Source: Topomyia yanbarensis (taxonomy: Eukaryota > Arthropoda > Insecta > Diptera > Culicidae). Taken from it: DNA of 64,000 nt. Both the position numbers and the translations under genes were made by a program. Shown one piece after another: positions 36,101-49,905 of the stretch. The notes beneath the pieces are model-generated. The model saw only the letters and a list, made by a program, of their open reading frames with translations. It searched no databases and was not told the origin of the DNA. Location: the NCBI RefSeq assembly GCF_030247195.1, contig NC_080672.1, positions 15,500,001 through 15,564,000 of the forward strand. The letters are read 5' to 3'. The first letter of the stretch is position 1. Each line of letters opens with the position of its first letter.

Positions 36101-37830
36101 CAGTCTTCTGGTTGTGCGGTTGCTGAAACATCAAACGTTATTCAGTCTGTTTCCAAAAACCAAAGCCTGTGATAAGACATGCACACTACGGGGGAATCTA
36201 AGGACAGAAACTCTGAACAACTTATCTAAGACAATCACATGCGCACACGGACCGTAATACCATCACTTAAACTACAAATGTTTGCCAAAATTGTGGCTGT
36301 TGATCAGGCAAAATGCTAACGGATAAAGCTGCATCCAGTACCCACAAATCAACAGCCAGCAGGAAGCTGATACCAAAGACGGTGGGTTCACACTTATGAC
36401 CCGAAAGTTGAAACAAGGAAGAACATCTGATCACGAATACCATGATAGCATTAACGGCAACAGTAACAAGAGTAAATTGAATGGCCCGCAAGATACGGTA
36501 GGCGAATAAGCACATGTTTCTCCGAGGTGACAGTAGGTCTCCATGTCCAACCCGAGCAAACAAAAATCCTACATTTCCCCCATAATCATTATCCAAACTT
36601 ACCTCACTACATGGAGTTTTGATAGATCCCATATGAAAACCGTATTCTGGTATATTTATGAGTTTTTAATACCATTTTACTGTGTTTTGGTGGTATTTTA
36701 TTGGATTGTGTGGTGTATGGTGTTTGAACCCATGAGAATTTGCCCACGAATAGAAAGCTATGTGTTTCGCGGTCGATGAAACTTTTTAAAGAATATAGTT
36801 AAAGTTGCTCGCAATTGATGATTTGGCAAGAAGTAGTTTTGGACCGGGTCCCTACACTTTCCTAACATTTAACCATGTATAGGTTCCGTAAAGTTGTGTC
36901 CTAATATGGTCAGCAGCAATTTAAGCTGGGATGTTATAGAACGGCATACGCACGATAATGTCGATTTATTTTAATACAAGGAGTCATTTGTCCAGATTTT
37001 CGGCAGAGCGAGTAAAAGCGCTTTAAACTAGGCTTATTAGCCAGGACAAGGTGTAAATATCTCTGTCCCATCCCATAGGACCAAAGGAGTGACATTAACC
37101 TTCTTAGCCAAGTCACTCCCAAAGATTTATATATCCCCTTTAAACTGAAACGGTCGGTACGGTTGTCCTCGTTTCTTCCTCCTTTAAGATTCAAAACTAT
37201 TCGTTGATTAAATTATTAAATTAAATGAGTAATTTAATTGCCATTTAATTTTGAAACATCCTCAAACCAAACTCTGCACAGTAGGCCTGGCCGTTTTAAT
37301 AATTGCGACATATGAAAATATGCTTGAAATATCAATATTGACAAGAAAAACACTACAGAATAACTGCAGTGTTTCTCATGATGCTTTTCAGTACTGGATG
37401 TGTAAGGGTTAGAATAGAATAGAACAGAATTGGAGTCATTTGTCCAGATTTTCGGCCCCTGTACGTCAAGACTGTTCTGAAACAAACAGTTGGAACTGAA
37501 TGTTTCCTTGCTGATACACAACGGTGCTATCACGTGTCCACAAGAAAAAGTTTTCATTCTAGCTGCAATGAAATCTATTTTATGCTCCTTTCAAGTATAT
37601 TAAAAGGATGCGTACAAGACACCATCAGAGTGATATTCAAAATTGAATCCTTTCTTTATATTTGCTTACCTTATTACACTCATTTTAGTTTGGAAATCGT
37701 AGAGTTTTGATGGTTAACACTGATAAGGTACAATTATGGAAGGTGGTAACTCCAAATTGTAACGATAAGCAAAACAAGTCGACCAGAGAACGATCACTGT
37801 GCATGAAGATGCTAACGAAGTTTGATTGTG
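33149..37830. other. no gene recognised; minor repeats
   Basis: AT-rich with small low-complexity patches: GT-rich at 33703-33718, T-runs near 34133-34155, TTTC repeats at 35002-35030. A 25-bp direct repeat GGAGTCATTTGTCCAGATTT(TCGGC) occurs at 36980 and 37432. No frame over 125 codons has a recognisable domain. Confidence 0.4.
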
Positions 37831-38450
37831 TGGTACAGCAATTGTATCACCAAACTCTTATCCGAGACACACGTAAACAATACCAAAGATTTCTCTATCG
37901 GAAAGACTCCTGCAAACCTCCGTAGATCTATAGATATTGTGACATTTGCTTCGCTGATTTCTCCGTGTTCGGATTAATTAATCAAAATCGAAAATGCTCT
38001 AGAATACAAAGAGCAATCCGAATCCGAATGCAATAAAAGCCATAATCGACAAACACTATGCTGATGATTATTACGATAGTGTAGAGTTCATGAGGCGATA
38101 CAAAGAGCTAAAGAAGCGTTCATTAATTCTCAAATAACGCAGAATTTCTAGAGTGTGTCCGTGGGTAATGCGATAACCATGTGGTTCAATTCAATTGTGG
38201 TGATCTGGGACTTGCTTGGAATCCTGTCGAAGATTCATGTGTCTTCTGCTCCAAACTACAAGATAATCGTAAGAAAGCCGTGCGGTGTCCGACGAGGTGC
38301 AATCTCTCGAAGTATTTGAGGAAAGAATAGATCCACTGGGTACCTGCTACCACGTCGTAAGAGACGACTAACAACAGGAGGCATCACTGAGTTGAGGTAT
38401 CTCTTTGTGCCGAAGGTTGAGCTTGAGTAAAGGGACTTAAAAATTTTAGC
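37831..38450 (+). pseudogene. Bel/Pao-like reverse-transcriptase relic
   Basis: Scattered over several frames: RKQYQRFLYRKD (about 37870), then AIIDKHYADDYYDSVEF (38038-38090; the (Y/F)xDD catalytic block with Bel/Pao-style flanks), EAIQRAKE just after in a shifted frame, LGLAWNPVEDSCVF near 38210, and IDPLGTCYH near 38328. The order matches the RT of Bel/Pao LTR elements as I know it. Stops and indels are frequent. No LTRs found. Confidence 0.5.
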
Positions 38451-40439
38451 CACATTTCTTTCTCTTATTTTGTTGCAATTTTGTTGCAAATGAGTAGTAG
38501 TTTTCATTTTATTACCTTCAAAGTTGCACATAATTTGTCGTATCCAATTTTAAAAGTCCTTTGATTTGGTGGAACTGTAAGGGAGGACGTATCCACCGGG
38601 TGATGCCAATCGGGCTGACATTGCTTTGGACTGAGCAGACTAATTTCTGTGTTTACTTAGTGCTTGTTTGACCAACTCGGGAAATAATCCACGGGGCATT
38701 AGATGTGCGTGACGAGGACGCATGGTTGTGTCTGAGTTGTGTGATGACTTCTGTCATCAGATGTATGAGGGTTGAGAATGGACCATTCGGGAGCGGTATC
38801 GATTTTCCTCAGTCATATTGGAACTAAGAAATTTTTTCATATCCCTGTCGTGAAAACGGTCGACTATTCGAGATTTTTTGTTGCCCTTCCTTTTCCTTTT
38901 TTAGAGGAAACCCCTCTATAGGAATACTGTTTGGAATAACTGTATTCTATATCTTCACTCAGAGCTATACTACCGATACTCGCATAGGAAAAATCACCAT
39001 GTTGAGAAAAAGACGATTCAAGATTTTCGTTTAAATTATGTTTTACGGCTACGAAGAATTCAAAATCTCGGTATTGTTGCACAAAATAGTTAAATTACTA
39101 CAGAAATGTTTCTGTAATACATAAATAAAATTAATTTTTTTGTTCTTTTGATGAAAACCGCTGAAAAAAGTTATATGGTACTCATATGCGAGTACTTTTG
39201 TCAACAAACGTAAATGTACTCGCATATCAGTCCCACCCGCTTCTAACGCTAATTTTGTTTGTAGAGCGATTGATAAAATAAGTGCACGTGTTGTAACTAC
39301 TGTTAAATCATTGTTCCTGTTCAATTGCAGGATAGTGATTTTGATAGTGTGAATAAATTTGTGAAATCGATTCGACCACCCGACGATATTAGCACCGTAA
39401 TTTTAATGTTTCGAGTATTTCTTTAGGACCTTATCTAATCCTATAATTAGAATATTCTGCAACTTTTTATTGATTGGATCACAGACAATCGTTTTATAAT
39501 TTTCCCCAAGTATTCATGAACGATTTTCATTCCTCAAGTATTCTACATACTTACATCCAGATATATTTCTCCGTACAGATTTACTATATTTGCGAAATGA
39601 TTTATCTAGTGAATATCAGGGTAGAAAGAAGATACTAATATTAACTGAAGAATACCCGCCATCATTTGGTTTCTGATGGCCGACCAAACAGCCGTTCAAG
39701 TTTTTCCTTCAACATCAATGCTACTGCCCTTACTGGATATAAAAAATATACTGCTTTAATTTTTTTCTTTTATCGTAAATAAATTCCAGTAGCATATTAA
39801 TTACTACGCTACACTACAGACACCATAGCAAAGGAAAAACCTTCAATTACTTTGTAAATCACATGATATACGGGTACTTTTTATATGGGACACTCACGGT
39901 TTGGTATTTTTTTGCATTTCACCGAACAAATTTGAGATTTTTACAATGATTTCTTGAAGTACAGTAAAAATAATCATTATTGATGAAGCAAACAGAAAAA
40001 TGATGAAAATGCATATGGGACTGTTATACGAGTATGGACAGTATAGTACTGTAATATCTCATGTTTTTAAACTGCTTTAGTACTTACTTGGCATAACCAG
40101 CAGTAATCATAATAATAAATAAATCGTATGCGGACATGATTGCCTCAAATTGGCTTTTTATTATTTGCTTAGAATCGACATGCTGTTATACTAAGGCTAC
40201 AAAAATAACTCAGTTTACATATTATTTTTGTGGTTTAATGTTAATAAAAGCCATTCTTACCTTGAAATCATTATACATGTACAATTATACAGCAATTGAT
40301 TAGAATAGTACCTGACACAAGAAACAAATAAGTGCAGATTGTGATATAAACTAGTGAAATAACTTAAACAGCAGTTATGATTACCTATATTAGTAGATAT
40401 CCACAGACATAGGATATAAATGTTGTTTCGAATGATAGA
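38451..40439. other. no gene recognised
   Basis: AT-rich DNA. A small palindromic string GTACTCATATGCGAGTAC lies at about 39178-39195 with a related inverted piece 35-40 bp on. Nothing else assignable. Confidence 0.4.
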
Positions 40440-41275
40440 CAATTGTAGCGATCACGCGTCGCAAAACTTAACTGCATATTATACCTTCCATTTGAGACTT
40501 GGTTTGAGAAAATTGGTTCAGTCATCACCGAAGAACCGATGTGACTTTAATTGTGGAATATGTCCAGAATTCAGAACTTCCAGAATCGTCGATAGTGGAC
40601 AAAGAATTCAAAGAATGTTTGATTGGCAATCAATGATCTAGACCTGCGAATCGATGTAATTTGGTAACCATTCCAATAGATTTTTAGCCTCTAAGGTACT
40701 ACGATTGTATCGATTTATGTGGGAAATTCCAGTGGAACCTTACTAACCAATCTGTAACTCCGGAACCAAGAGTCGGAACCGAATGAAATTCTGCAGCAGT
40801 CAATGGTATTACTGTTTCTTTCATTTGAAATCAAGTTTTTAAAAATCGGTAGAGAATTCGCTGGGTAATAGGTGTGATATTAGCTTAGAAACTTGGCACC
40901 GTCATAGGTGGCCAATGTGGTCAAAACTGCTATGATTGATCATTAGTGATCCAGACCCACAAACTAGAGTAATGTTGCACTCATTTTAATAGGTTTTACA
41001 TCATTTGGACATCTTGATGGTACCAGTTTATATTCAAATTTGATGTGTGACCGCACTCTTCAATCCGTAACTCCGGAACCCGATGTCGGATGAACTAAAA
41101 ATTCAATAGCAGCTTATGGGAGCGTTATACCTTTCAGATGAAAGTTTGTGTGAATCGGTTTAGCCAGCTCTGAGAAAATTATGCGAGTTTAAATGATACA
41201 CATACATACACACACAATGGTATATGACACTCGGCCTGCCGGGCCTCGGTTAAGAAGTCGAGTGATTGAACATTG
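40440..41275 (+). repeat. dispersed repeat with about 315-335-bp tandem units and (ACAY)n tail
   Basis: Three imperfect units are marked by TTCCATTTGAGACTTGGTTT (40485), TTTCATTTGAAATCAAGTTT (about 40818) and CTTTCAGATGAAAGTTTGTG (about 41130); CTGTAACTCCGGAACC recurs at about 40750 and, with one change, 41063. The last unit ends in ACACATACATACACACACA, then GGTATATGACACTCGGCC and CGGGCCTCGG. Same class as the repeat split at 27045/31310. No open frame. Confidence 0.6.
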
Positions 41276-43913
41276 ATGATTCTTTTTATGAGATCGGCAA
41301 AACCGTTCGCTAGAAAAAAACCACTTCGACAGTTTTTAATAAAAAAATTTAACATATTCTTTAATTTTTATACTTTTTGACAAATATTTGAGAAAACAGA
41401 AACAAAGATAAATATTTTAAATCTTTGAAAACAGCAAAAAATACGTTTTTATTTCGGCTCCTAGCTGTATATTTCCCCTTATATATGTGACAAAAACAGA
41501 TATATAGCAGATCCAGTTCGTACAAATTTAAGAGTTATTGAATAATACCATCGGCTGCTCTAAATTTTATTTAGATTGGAGTTATGAGTTTAAACTTTTA
41601 ATATAGTAATCCGTCTCAAAATATCGACCAGCAAGGTAGCATTAAAAATTTAAAGTTACTCACGTTGAATTGAACGGAATATTTTAACTAAAGAAGAAAA
41701 AATTAAACAAGATTTCAATGGCGACGTTCTGATTGGTTCTCATTACTCGCCGTGTACCGACATAATTAGTATCCGACCTAAGCTACGTCTGTATTCAGTT
41801 TACTGTTAAAGCTTTATCTATAAAAGAACAAAGGCTAACTTAGCATTCAACCATTTTGAATTTGGTAGGCGTATAAAGCACTTTTTAATTTGGTGGTGAG
41901 CGGAAGAAGCACTAGTTAGTAAAAAGACATAATGTAAGGAGAGAAAGGTGTGCAAAAATGCTGAAAAGAATGCAGAAAGAGACAGTGAAGACAGCGAGGA
42001 TGACTAAAACATTTACAACCGACGGAGAGCTGGAAGTGTTCGTTATTTTTCTGAAGAGGACTCACCTAGCCTGTAATAACTAATCCAGGCAATGAGACTA
42101 ACGGTGGAAGCGTTTGAATGTAGTAAATCGAGCAGGCCATGACAGAAATGACGAAGGCCATTATCTGCTTTCATTCAGGCACTGATCAGCCGGAGAATTA
42201 TGAATCTGAACAAAGCTGGCATTTTAGTCATGACTCTTTTAAAGCACAATGTTCGTACCCAAATGTTCGTATCGAACATATTAAGCCTTTTCCCAGAAGA
42301 GCGCGTCGCAATCAAATTTTTGCGGAACAGTTTGAGTTTATCAAAAATTGAGAGTTTACGGTATCCTTGCACAATGCTTACGATGGTGTGTACAGATCGA
42401 ACTTATTGTACCTTTCTCTTGTCAGAAACTACAGACATACAATACAATATGTTATGCAGTATTCGTTCAAAATTTTGAAGTCGTTTACGCTCAAAGACGG
42501 ATATAGGTGCCGACCAAAAAGGATTTCTGTGCATGAAGCAAGAAAAGGTAGAATCTACCGTTACTTCCCATGTTCGATTAGTTAGAATTATTGCGGCTAC
42601 AGCATTAGTGACCAAAGCCAATTTGTGCGGGCACAGTTGCTCAACGAGTTGAAAGATCAATAATTGGTAAAAGCGGCGCGCACTTATGGACACAACACTA
42701 ACATCATTGTGGAATCGCCCACCCGTTTCGAGGCATATGAAAGCGGAAATAGCTGATCTGAATATTTAAATACTAACTTGTAATTTTAAAGCATAAAATA
42801 AATAACCAACTTGTCTTGCTTGTCTCACATTGTGTGGAAGTAAATAGAAGTAGTTTATTTTAAACTAAAACCACTGTAAAATTGATTTAGCACAAAATTC
42901 GCGTGATGCCACAGAACTGGTAATAGTGGCAAGATGCTAGTTCAAAAAACTTAGAGTTGAACCATTTCTCAACATCTACATATCGCTGGTCAGATTAAAA
43001 ATTTGAGGGAAAAGTTTTTCTGTTCATTCCAATTTGTCGTCTTCTACGCCTCGAAGAAATCGATCCAGTAGTTTGGGAATGGCAGGTAGCACCGCAAATC
43101 ATGTTTTTTCAGAGACGTTCTACCAAAAACTTCGCCACCGAGTCGTTTGTCGATATTTTTGCATAGAAAAATTACAGCATGTTTTTGAAATGATATACTA
43201 TAATGTACAAAAGTTTTGAACAATTCGCTTCACGAAATGTTCTAAAAAAATGTTTTCACGCTGAAACTCTCACACTCCTCCCCCTTAATATAACATCCTA
43301 CAAGGCAAATAAAATATTTGTAGTCCTCTGAAAATTTGCAAAATGTTTGTTTTAACAATAGAAGAAAACTATAACTATGTTCAATTGTTCACACCCTTAA
43401 AATGAAAGAAGTATCCCTTCGAAACGTTGCACTATGGGTAGGCAAGTGACTAAAAATCGAAAACTACAATTCTTCAAACTCCATTCAATGCTTTTATATA
43501 CACTATAGTTAAGGAAGTTCTAGGCTATCTTAGAAAAATATTTAACCTAACTGGGTAATGGGATGTTTGAAGATGAAAATTTTGAATAGAGACATTACAC
43601 TTGCGTCATTCAAACTTTTCGTATCTCTATTGAATTTTTAACGAAACATGCTCAAATATTTCATGTGAAAAGTATGAATTTCATTTTTGTGATGATATTA
43701 TTAAAAATACATATTCATTGTATTGTTATGAACTATCATGAAGAATAACAGACCAAAGTCCAAAAATATCCACGAATTATATCCGGGAAAAGAAATCTCC
43801 CAAAGACCCCACTCTCGATGGGGGGATGCAAATACAATGTTTCTTCTAACTTATCGTCGTCCATTTTTGCTCTATACTGAGTACACTTCAATTGATGTTT
43901 TAATGGCAGTCGC
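41276..43913. other. no gene recognised
   Basis: Several short frames around 41940-42700 look like eroded coding sequence, possibly a retroelement gag, but I cannot match them to a family. The remainder is AT-rich. Confidence 0.35.
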
Positions 43914-43917
43914 AATT

Positions 43918-44164
43918 GGTCGGTGTTAAATCAGACCGAACCAAGTGACAAAATATTGATTTCGAGAAAAACGAGTTTAAAGTTTGCATCACAGCATCCT
44001 CTACGTTATAATTGGAAATTATTTTTACCATAATTCTTGTTTATGGTTACGTATACCAAATCTGGCAAGAGTCGAATGTAGTTGAAGAAATTCTTTATCC
44101 AGTGTTATCATTATCGCGTTTTTTAATGTTTTGCGACTTAGTCCGGTCTGACTTAACACCGACC
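43918..44164. mobile_element. MITE with 32-bp inverted ends, 247 bp
   Basis: Ends GGTCGGTGTTAAATCAGACC and, inverted, GGTCGGTGTTAAGTCAGACC, with similarity going on through CGAACCAAGT / CGGACTAAGT. AATT flanks both sides (43914-43917 and 44165-44168). No coding capacity. The type looks familiar from mosquito genomes (recollection only). Confidence 0.75.
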
Positions 44165-44168
44165 AATT

Positions 44169-47100
44169 AGTAGAGATGCGTTGGATAATTTTGTACACGT
44201 TTCGTTTGAGTGCTCCGTGTTGTACAAGGAAATTAACGAGGATTACAATCAGAGTTTATTCATTGAACAGATAGTTAATCTGACTACATTTTTACCATCC
44301 TGATAGTTTGAACTATTTCTTTTTCATGCTATTGGTTTGCATAGCACTCATTTATCCGTATTTCCTGAACAAGAATTCTGAACGAAACAATATACAAGAT
44401 ATAAGGATGACTAAAAAGAGACTGTATTGCAAATCAACTAACAGAACTTCGGCACTTCATACTAGCTTTGTTCCAGTACGCAGAAGCAGCTCTGGTTTTA
44501 CTCCAGTTTGCTACCAGAAGAAGAAAAAAGAGGAGAAGAGAATACAGCAACGGTTTTCTACCTGATTGCTCCGGAGCACTTCCCGTTTCTCCTGGAACTG
44601 GAATAAACCTACTATTTACTCCAAATATCTGCCTATCCCATTCACGAATCGCATTCTCCCCATGTCGCTCTCTGTTTAAGGGGCTGTTTGAAAGCACATG
44701 TGACCTTGTCTCACTCTACTATTTCGAATTGCGCGTATTTACGCATTCTGTTTAAAAATCTTGTTTTCGGGAATATGTGAAAAAAAAAAAGGAAAACTTT
44801 GAATTGCAAACTAAACGTTCCAGGTTCCTGATAACTAATTAAGGTTCATCAATACAGTTGAAATATCAGATAATCTTAAACGGCGCCGTCAAAAAAGAAG
44901 AACGAAATCTAAAAGGTGAAAACGAAGAAGAATGGAAGCCCTAGAAAGTTCATTGTTCATCAAATTCGTTCAATCCGGTTCTTTAATTTACTTGATTCAT
45001 AAATGGTTTTTAATTTCATTCTACATAGTCAATTTTTCCAATTTCTTCATTTCATGGGTTTCATTCGTCTTGTTTATTTTATTAATTTTTGAATATTTGA
45101 CTAATGTTAAGTACATGGTCATTGCATTCTAATAATTTAGAGATAGTAGTTATCATTGCCAGGTAATGATAACTACTACCGCTTCTGCGCTTCGCTTCTG
45201 CGTCAGAAAGCGCCCAGGGAAGCTACTTGGTACCGTTGATGTTACTACTTTACCTTATTTTAGTGTAGATGATTCTTCTCCTGTCCTTCACAAGCGGACT
45301 CATCCGCTCGATTGATGATGACAGAATTCTCCAACCACAGCTTGAAACCTTCGTTGTTTGTGGTGTACCATGGACGGCGTTAGTGCAAACTAGAAGAAGT
45401 GATCGAATCCTCGTGACAGACATTCTGCCGAAAACTTTGCCAGAATTTCGCCAGGCTCGTTCGAGCGTGATGTAACATGTGGAACGAGTGAATGGAGGAA
45501 GCGTCGAGTATGTTGGGTTTACACTCCAGTAATTAATTGCAAAAAAAAAATGATTTGTTTGTGCTGACCATTTCGATGAAGCAAACTGCACTTTAAATAA
45601 CTGGTCTAGCATATAGAAGACGTATTAAATATTTTCATTCCGGGTTCGAGAAAATACATGTTTTACTTTCACTGCTATGCGGTATCCAGTTCTTCGTATT
45701 TCGACATATATTGTTTACTAATGCCTACAATGGTATGCCGTGCTAGGGTGTGAAGTCGTACCTCGATTTAGTTATCGCCGATATTTACGGTGAAACTTAT
45801 TCAGCGTGTTGCCTTGTTCAGCAAAACAAAAGATTCTGCTTAGATGATGCTCATGACCAGGTGCAGGTGAAATTGTGTAATGTGGACTTTGTACTTGCAA
45901 TAATTATTACTATTCACAAAAAGATGGTTAAAAATCATATTTAATCGCATTACTCACAGCAAATGGGTTATAGCCTTTTCAAAACAGATACAGTTATGCG
46001 CGGTTAGATACTTTTAGTTTACGAACTGAGTAAGATGAGAAGGTAGACTATCATTCAAATTTGTCAGCACTATTGGATATTTTGATTAACATTTTTAATG
46101 GCAACAGTTGGAGTTAATTCTGGTCGAGCAGCTGTTCTAGATGTTGTGACATGAAAATATATGCAGAATTCTGACTACTTGCTCCTGTGAAAGCAAAGAG
46201 TCTACCTACACATGCAAGATTTTTAAATTTAACTATCGCAAACTATTTCTGATCCCAAATCTGGAGTGGATTCAAACCTTTTATGACTTAACAAACTAGT
46301 TTACCCAACAAGCCAGCAAAGCAAAGACCATTGAATAATTTTAGACTTCTATTTCAATAGATTTCACAGCTGATGCTCAGCTTGCAGGACAATTGCAGAG
46401 CTAGTACCACAATCCTACCAATAGTGAGAATATTTTCTGTAACACTTTCTCAAATATAATATGAACTAAAAATTGCAACCCAACGTATCCATCTCGAGAT
46501 TATCAATTGATGACATGATGATTTACTAGAAATTGGAAATAAAATCGTTCATTTGCGATACTTCCCACACCCAGTCCGCACACACCAGAAGCAACAACCA
46601 ATCCGTGATAAATGATCTCCCGATCAACCCCACCTCCTCCCTTGCCTAACTACCAATTTCCAAGACATTTCCTTCGCAGACTGATGTCGCATCATCTTCA
46701 CTTCGCCGGAAGTAATTTTTCCATCCATCCATTACGTTTCACTTCCAGCAGCGATCCGGGCAAATGGGCGGTAGGTAGCAGCTACAAAGCACAGCGTGAC
46801 GCCTTGTCGCCTGTCCTTTGATGCTGCTGCCCCTCGCTCGCCTACTGCGTACGGATGGACGCGGATTGATCGGACTGTTGTTGCGCACCACTTCCACTTC
46901 TCACCCTGGGACGCCTTCCGGTATCAAAAGTAAGTGTTTTGTTACTGACGCTTTTCCTTGTTCCGTAAACGGAACCTCTCGCAATCGGGTGGAGGGTTCT
47001 CGTGTGGTCAGATAAAAACCGACCACGGTGATAAAAAGTTACCAGTTATGCAACAAATACTGAGTATACACACACACAAACGCTACCTAGTTATGGAGTG

Positions 47101-49045
47101 GGGTAGGATGGCTGCACTGCAAACACACATTGTAGATCACACGGACGGTAATTTATTTCCTGGAGTCGGTTGGTCGGTTGGATACCTTTTTCCCCCCCAT
47201 TAAAGTCCTGCTTCGACCGCAACATAATGAGCATGTCGGGAGCTGCTGAGATACACTCACTTGTGGCAATTACCTTCTTTCTCATTCTTTCCTTAGTCGG
47301 TGAAAACATGGTTACTGCAGCCAGGGTTGCCACACTTGACGCGGGATAAAAAATGAATCGGCCATGAGATTTCAATTGTGAGCTCTCAGTTGGCCATGCT
47401 TGCTTCGGGGAACAGAAACAGAAGGCGAGCATAATGTTTATTCAATGAACGAAAGTGGCACCTTTTTATTTTCGTGTTTGGTGTGCTGTAACGATTCTTG
47501 ATTTTCTTCAAACATGTTAGCCCTGTTGTAGTTCAGTCACTCATCAAACATGCAAATGCAACAAATTCAGCCAAATCACGCGAGATGTTTGGCTCCTTCA
47601 ATTCGTTGAACATGGACATGGACTTTTACAAGGATAACAACCTGCAACCACCGCCAGACAGGGCAGAGAAGAAATGAAATAAAAAATTCCATTCCATTAC
47701 TATTTGATGATGTTCTCTGGTTTTCGTGATTTGCCTGCTTGTTTTCACTCAATTATTAATACAAATAATAATGGTAGTTTTAATAAACGAGAATTCAGTT
47801 TTCGTGTTATTTGTTGATTTTAAGTTGTCGAAGGGTCGAACTTGCCTGTCAGTCGTCCAAATTTTTCCATACCTCAGTCGTTAGTTCGGTCTACTATGAT
47901 GTGTCATGTGCACAATCAAACTTCAAAAGAACCTTTCAAAGTCGTAAATTTCCTCCGAACGTCAATTGCCAAAGAGCCGTATCATCGCAGGTCAATTACA
48001 AAGCGTCAAATCTAACACCCGTGAAATTGATGTTTCCGACCAGCGCGACGTTGCAGCTATGAAACGGGAAGGAAGAGCAAAAAAAGCATCCCCATAGGTA
48101 CAGCAGCAGCAGCGGGTGGAAAAATTCAAAAATCAAAGACAAACCCGAACGGGTCGAGATGTGAAATGCTTGGGTTTATTAAGACTTTTTATACCGCGCA
48201 GTCACGACCACGACGACGACGATGCTTCCAATCGCAGTAGTCCGGCCTGTCATCAGTCTGCCTGCTCTTTTTTCCATTGAGTTTTTTATTTCCACCGAAG
48301 ATTTTCCGACCCTATGCAAACAGCAAGCGTGGAGAAAAATTGGATGCTGTCGAGCCATATGGAGTGTCAAAGCATGGCAAAAGGCTCAACTTGTCGCCTG
48401 CCACGATGCCACTGCCGGCTGAAGCTTCCTTCTCAGTGTCGATTTTTTTTTTCTGTGCATGCTCCCCTTGGAAAACGTCGACAAGAGGCGTTCGACTGTT
48501 GTTATTAATGACCCGTCTATGTAAATAATTCGCCGTACTCGGGAAAGCGACAGTAAGGATTTTCCTATTCATCTTTTTTCATGGTCGCTCTTCAACAGCC
48601 GTTTCGAGTATTTTGGTAGCGCACTGATTGGCAGACGATTGGAAGTCGGGTGAGCAAAGGTTGAACGGGGTGCGACGACGACGGACGGTTATCGCTATCG
48701 AAGCAGGCTGTTTTGACGTGGCTACGTTTAACCTTCCAATATAGAGGTCTCGTTTGTAAATTTAGTGTGAGAAGTTGAACGTTTATAACTGATTTTGTAC
48801 TGAACGGTATGGTTTAATTTTTTTACTGTTTGTGCGAGAAACATAATACAAATCTTTTATTAAATTTCGAAGTATGTGTGACTAGCAAACACTAGTGAAA
48901 ATGATTTGTAGATATGACACTGAAATGAGTGGATTAATCGGACAGTTTTCGTGAATTATGTTGCACGAAAGCTAGATAACTGTTTCTTTAATATGACTAC
49001 AGAGGAGTCTAATGCACAGTTCTTTGCAATCATTTAAATAACATA
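44169..49045. other. no gene recognised
   Basis: AT-rich to 46500, then more GC-rich to about 48750 with (GAC/CGA) trinucleotide patches. Frames such as 45250-45612 (minus) and 46612-46821 (plus) lack recognisable domains and codon bias. Unannotated exons of a host gene cannot be excluded in 46560-48750. Confidence 0.35.
45144..45178. repeat. perfect 14-bp hairpin
   Basis: TAGTAGTTATCATT and its exact complement AATGATAACTACTA flank a 7-base loop. No U-run or gene nearby gives it an obvious role. Confidence 0.6.
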
Positions 49046-49170
49046 ACGATAACGATAACGATAACGATAACGATAACGATAACGATAACGATAACGATAA
49101 CGATAACGATAACGATAACGATAACGATAACGATAACGATAACGATAACGATAACGATAACGACAACGAT
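49046..49170. repeat. (AACGAT)n satellite
   Basis: About 19 hexamers, the last few alternating with AACGAC, forming a graded border with the next block. Confidence 0.95.
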
Positions 49171-49500
<330 letters not shown>

Positions 49501-49519
49501 AGTAAACAAGGAATGAAAG

Positions 49520-49790
49520 CGAAATCTAATAAAAAAATCGGAAAATCGCGAAATCGGAAAAACGGAAAATAGAAAAATTGGAAAATCGGGAAATCGGACA
49601 TTCAGAAAATCGGAAAATTGGACAATCGGTAAATATGTAAATCGGAAAATCGGAAAACCGAAAGACTAAAAAATCGGAAAGTCGGAAAATCGAAAATCCA
49701 AAAATTCTAAAAATCAAATTATCGAAAAATCGATGAATCGAAAAATGAAAAAAAATCGAACAATAGAAAGAGAAGAAAAAAGAAAAATAA
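49520..49790. repeat. degenerate GGAAAATCG-type repeat
   Basis: A-rich DNA with irregular 8-10-bp units such as GGAAAATCG, GGAAATCG and GAAAATAG. Units of the later satellites can be found here as variants. Confidence 0.7.
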
Positions 49791-49880
49791 AAAAATAGAA
49801 AAATAGAAAAATAGAAAAATAGAAAAATAGAAAAATAGAAAAATAGAAAAATTGAAAAAAATAGAAAAATAGAAAAATTA
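49788..49880. repeat. (AAAAATAG)n satellite
   Basis: About ten 8-bp units, then a short degenerate stretch to 49910. Confidence 0.85.
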
Positions 49881-49905
49881 AAAAATTGTAAAATTGAAAA
49901 ATTGA

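Noticed and set aside
37234..37557. Minus-strand frame with KIWTNDSNS, reminiscent of a Tc1/mariner C-terminus
   Set aside because: Only a handful of residues match and neither catalytic Asp nor inverted ends could be seen.
45250..45612. 120-codon minus-strand frame as a host gene
   Set aside because: No recognisable domain, non-ATG-supported start and no flanking splice or poly(A) signals; likely chance.
46612..47015. Pro/Ser-rich plus-strand frames in a GC-richer patch as exons
   Set aside because: Low-complexity composition and no conserved motif; cannot be told from noise.
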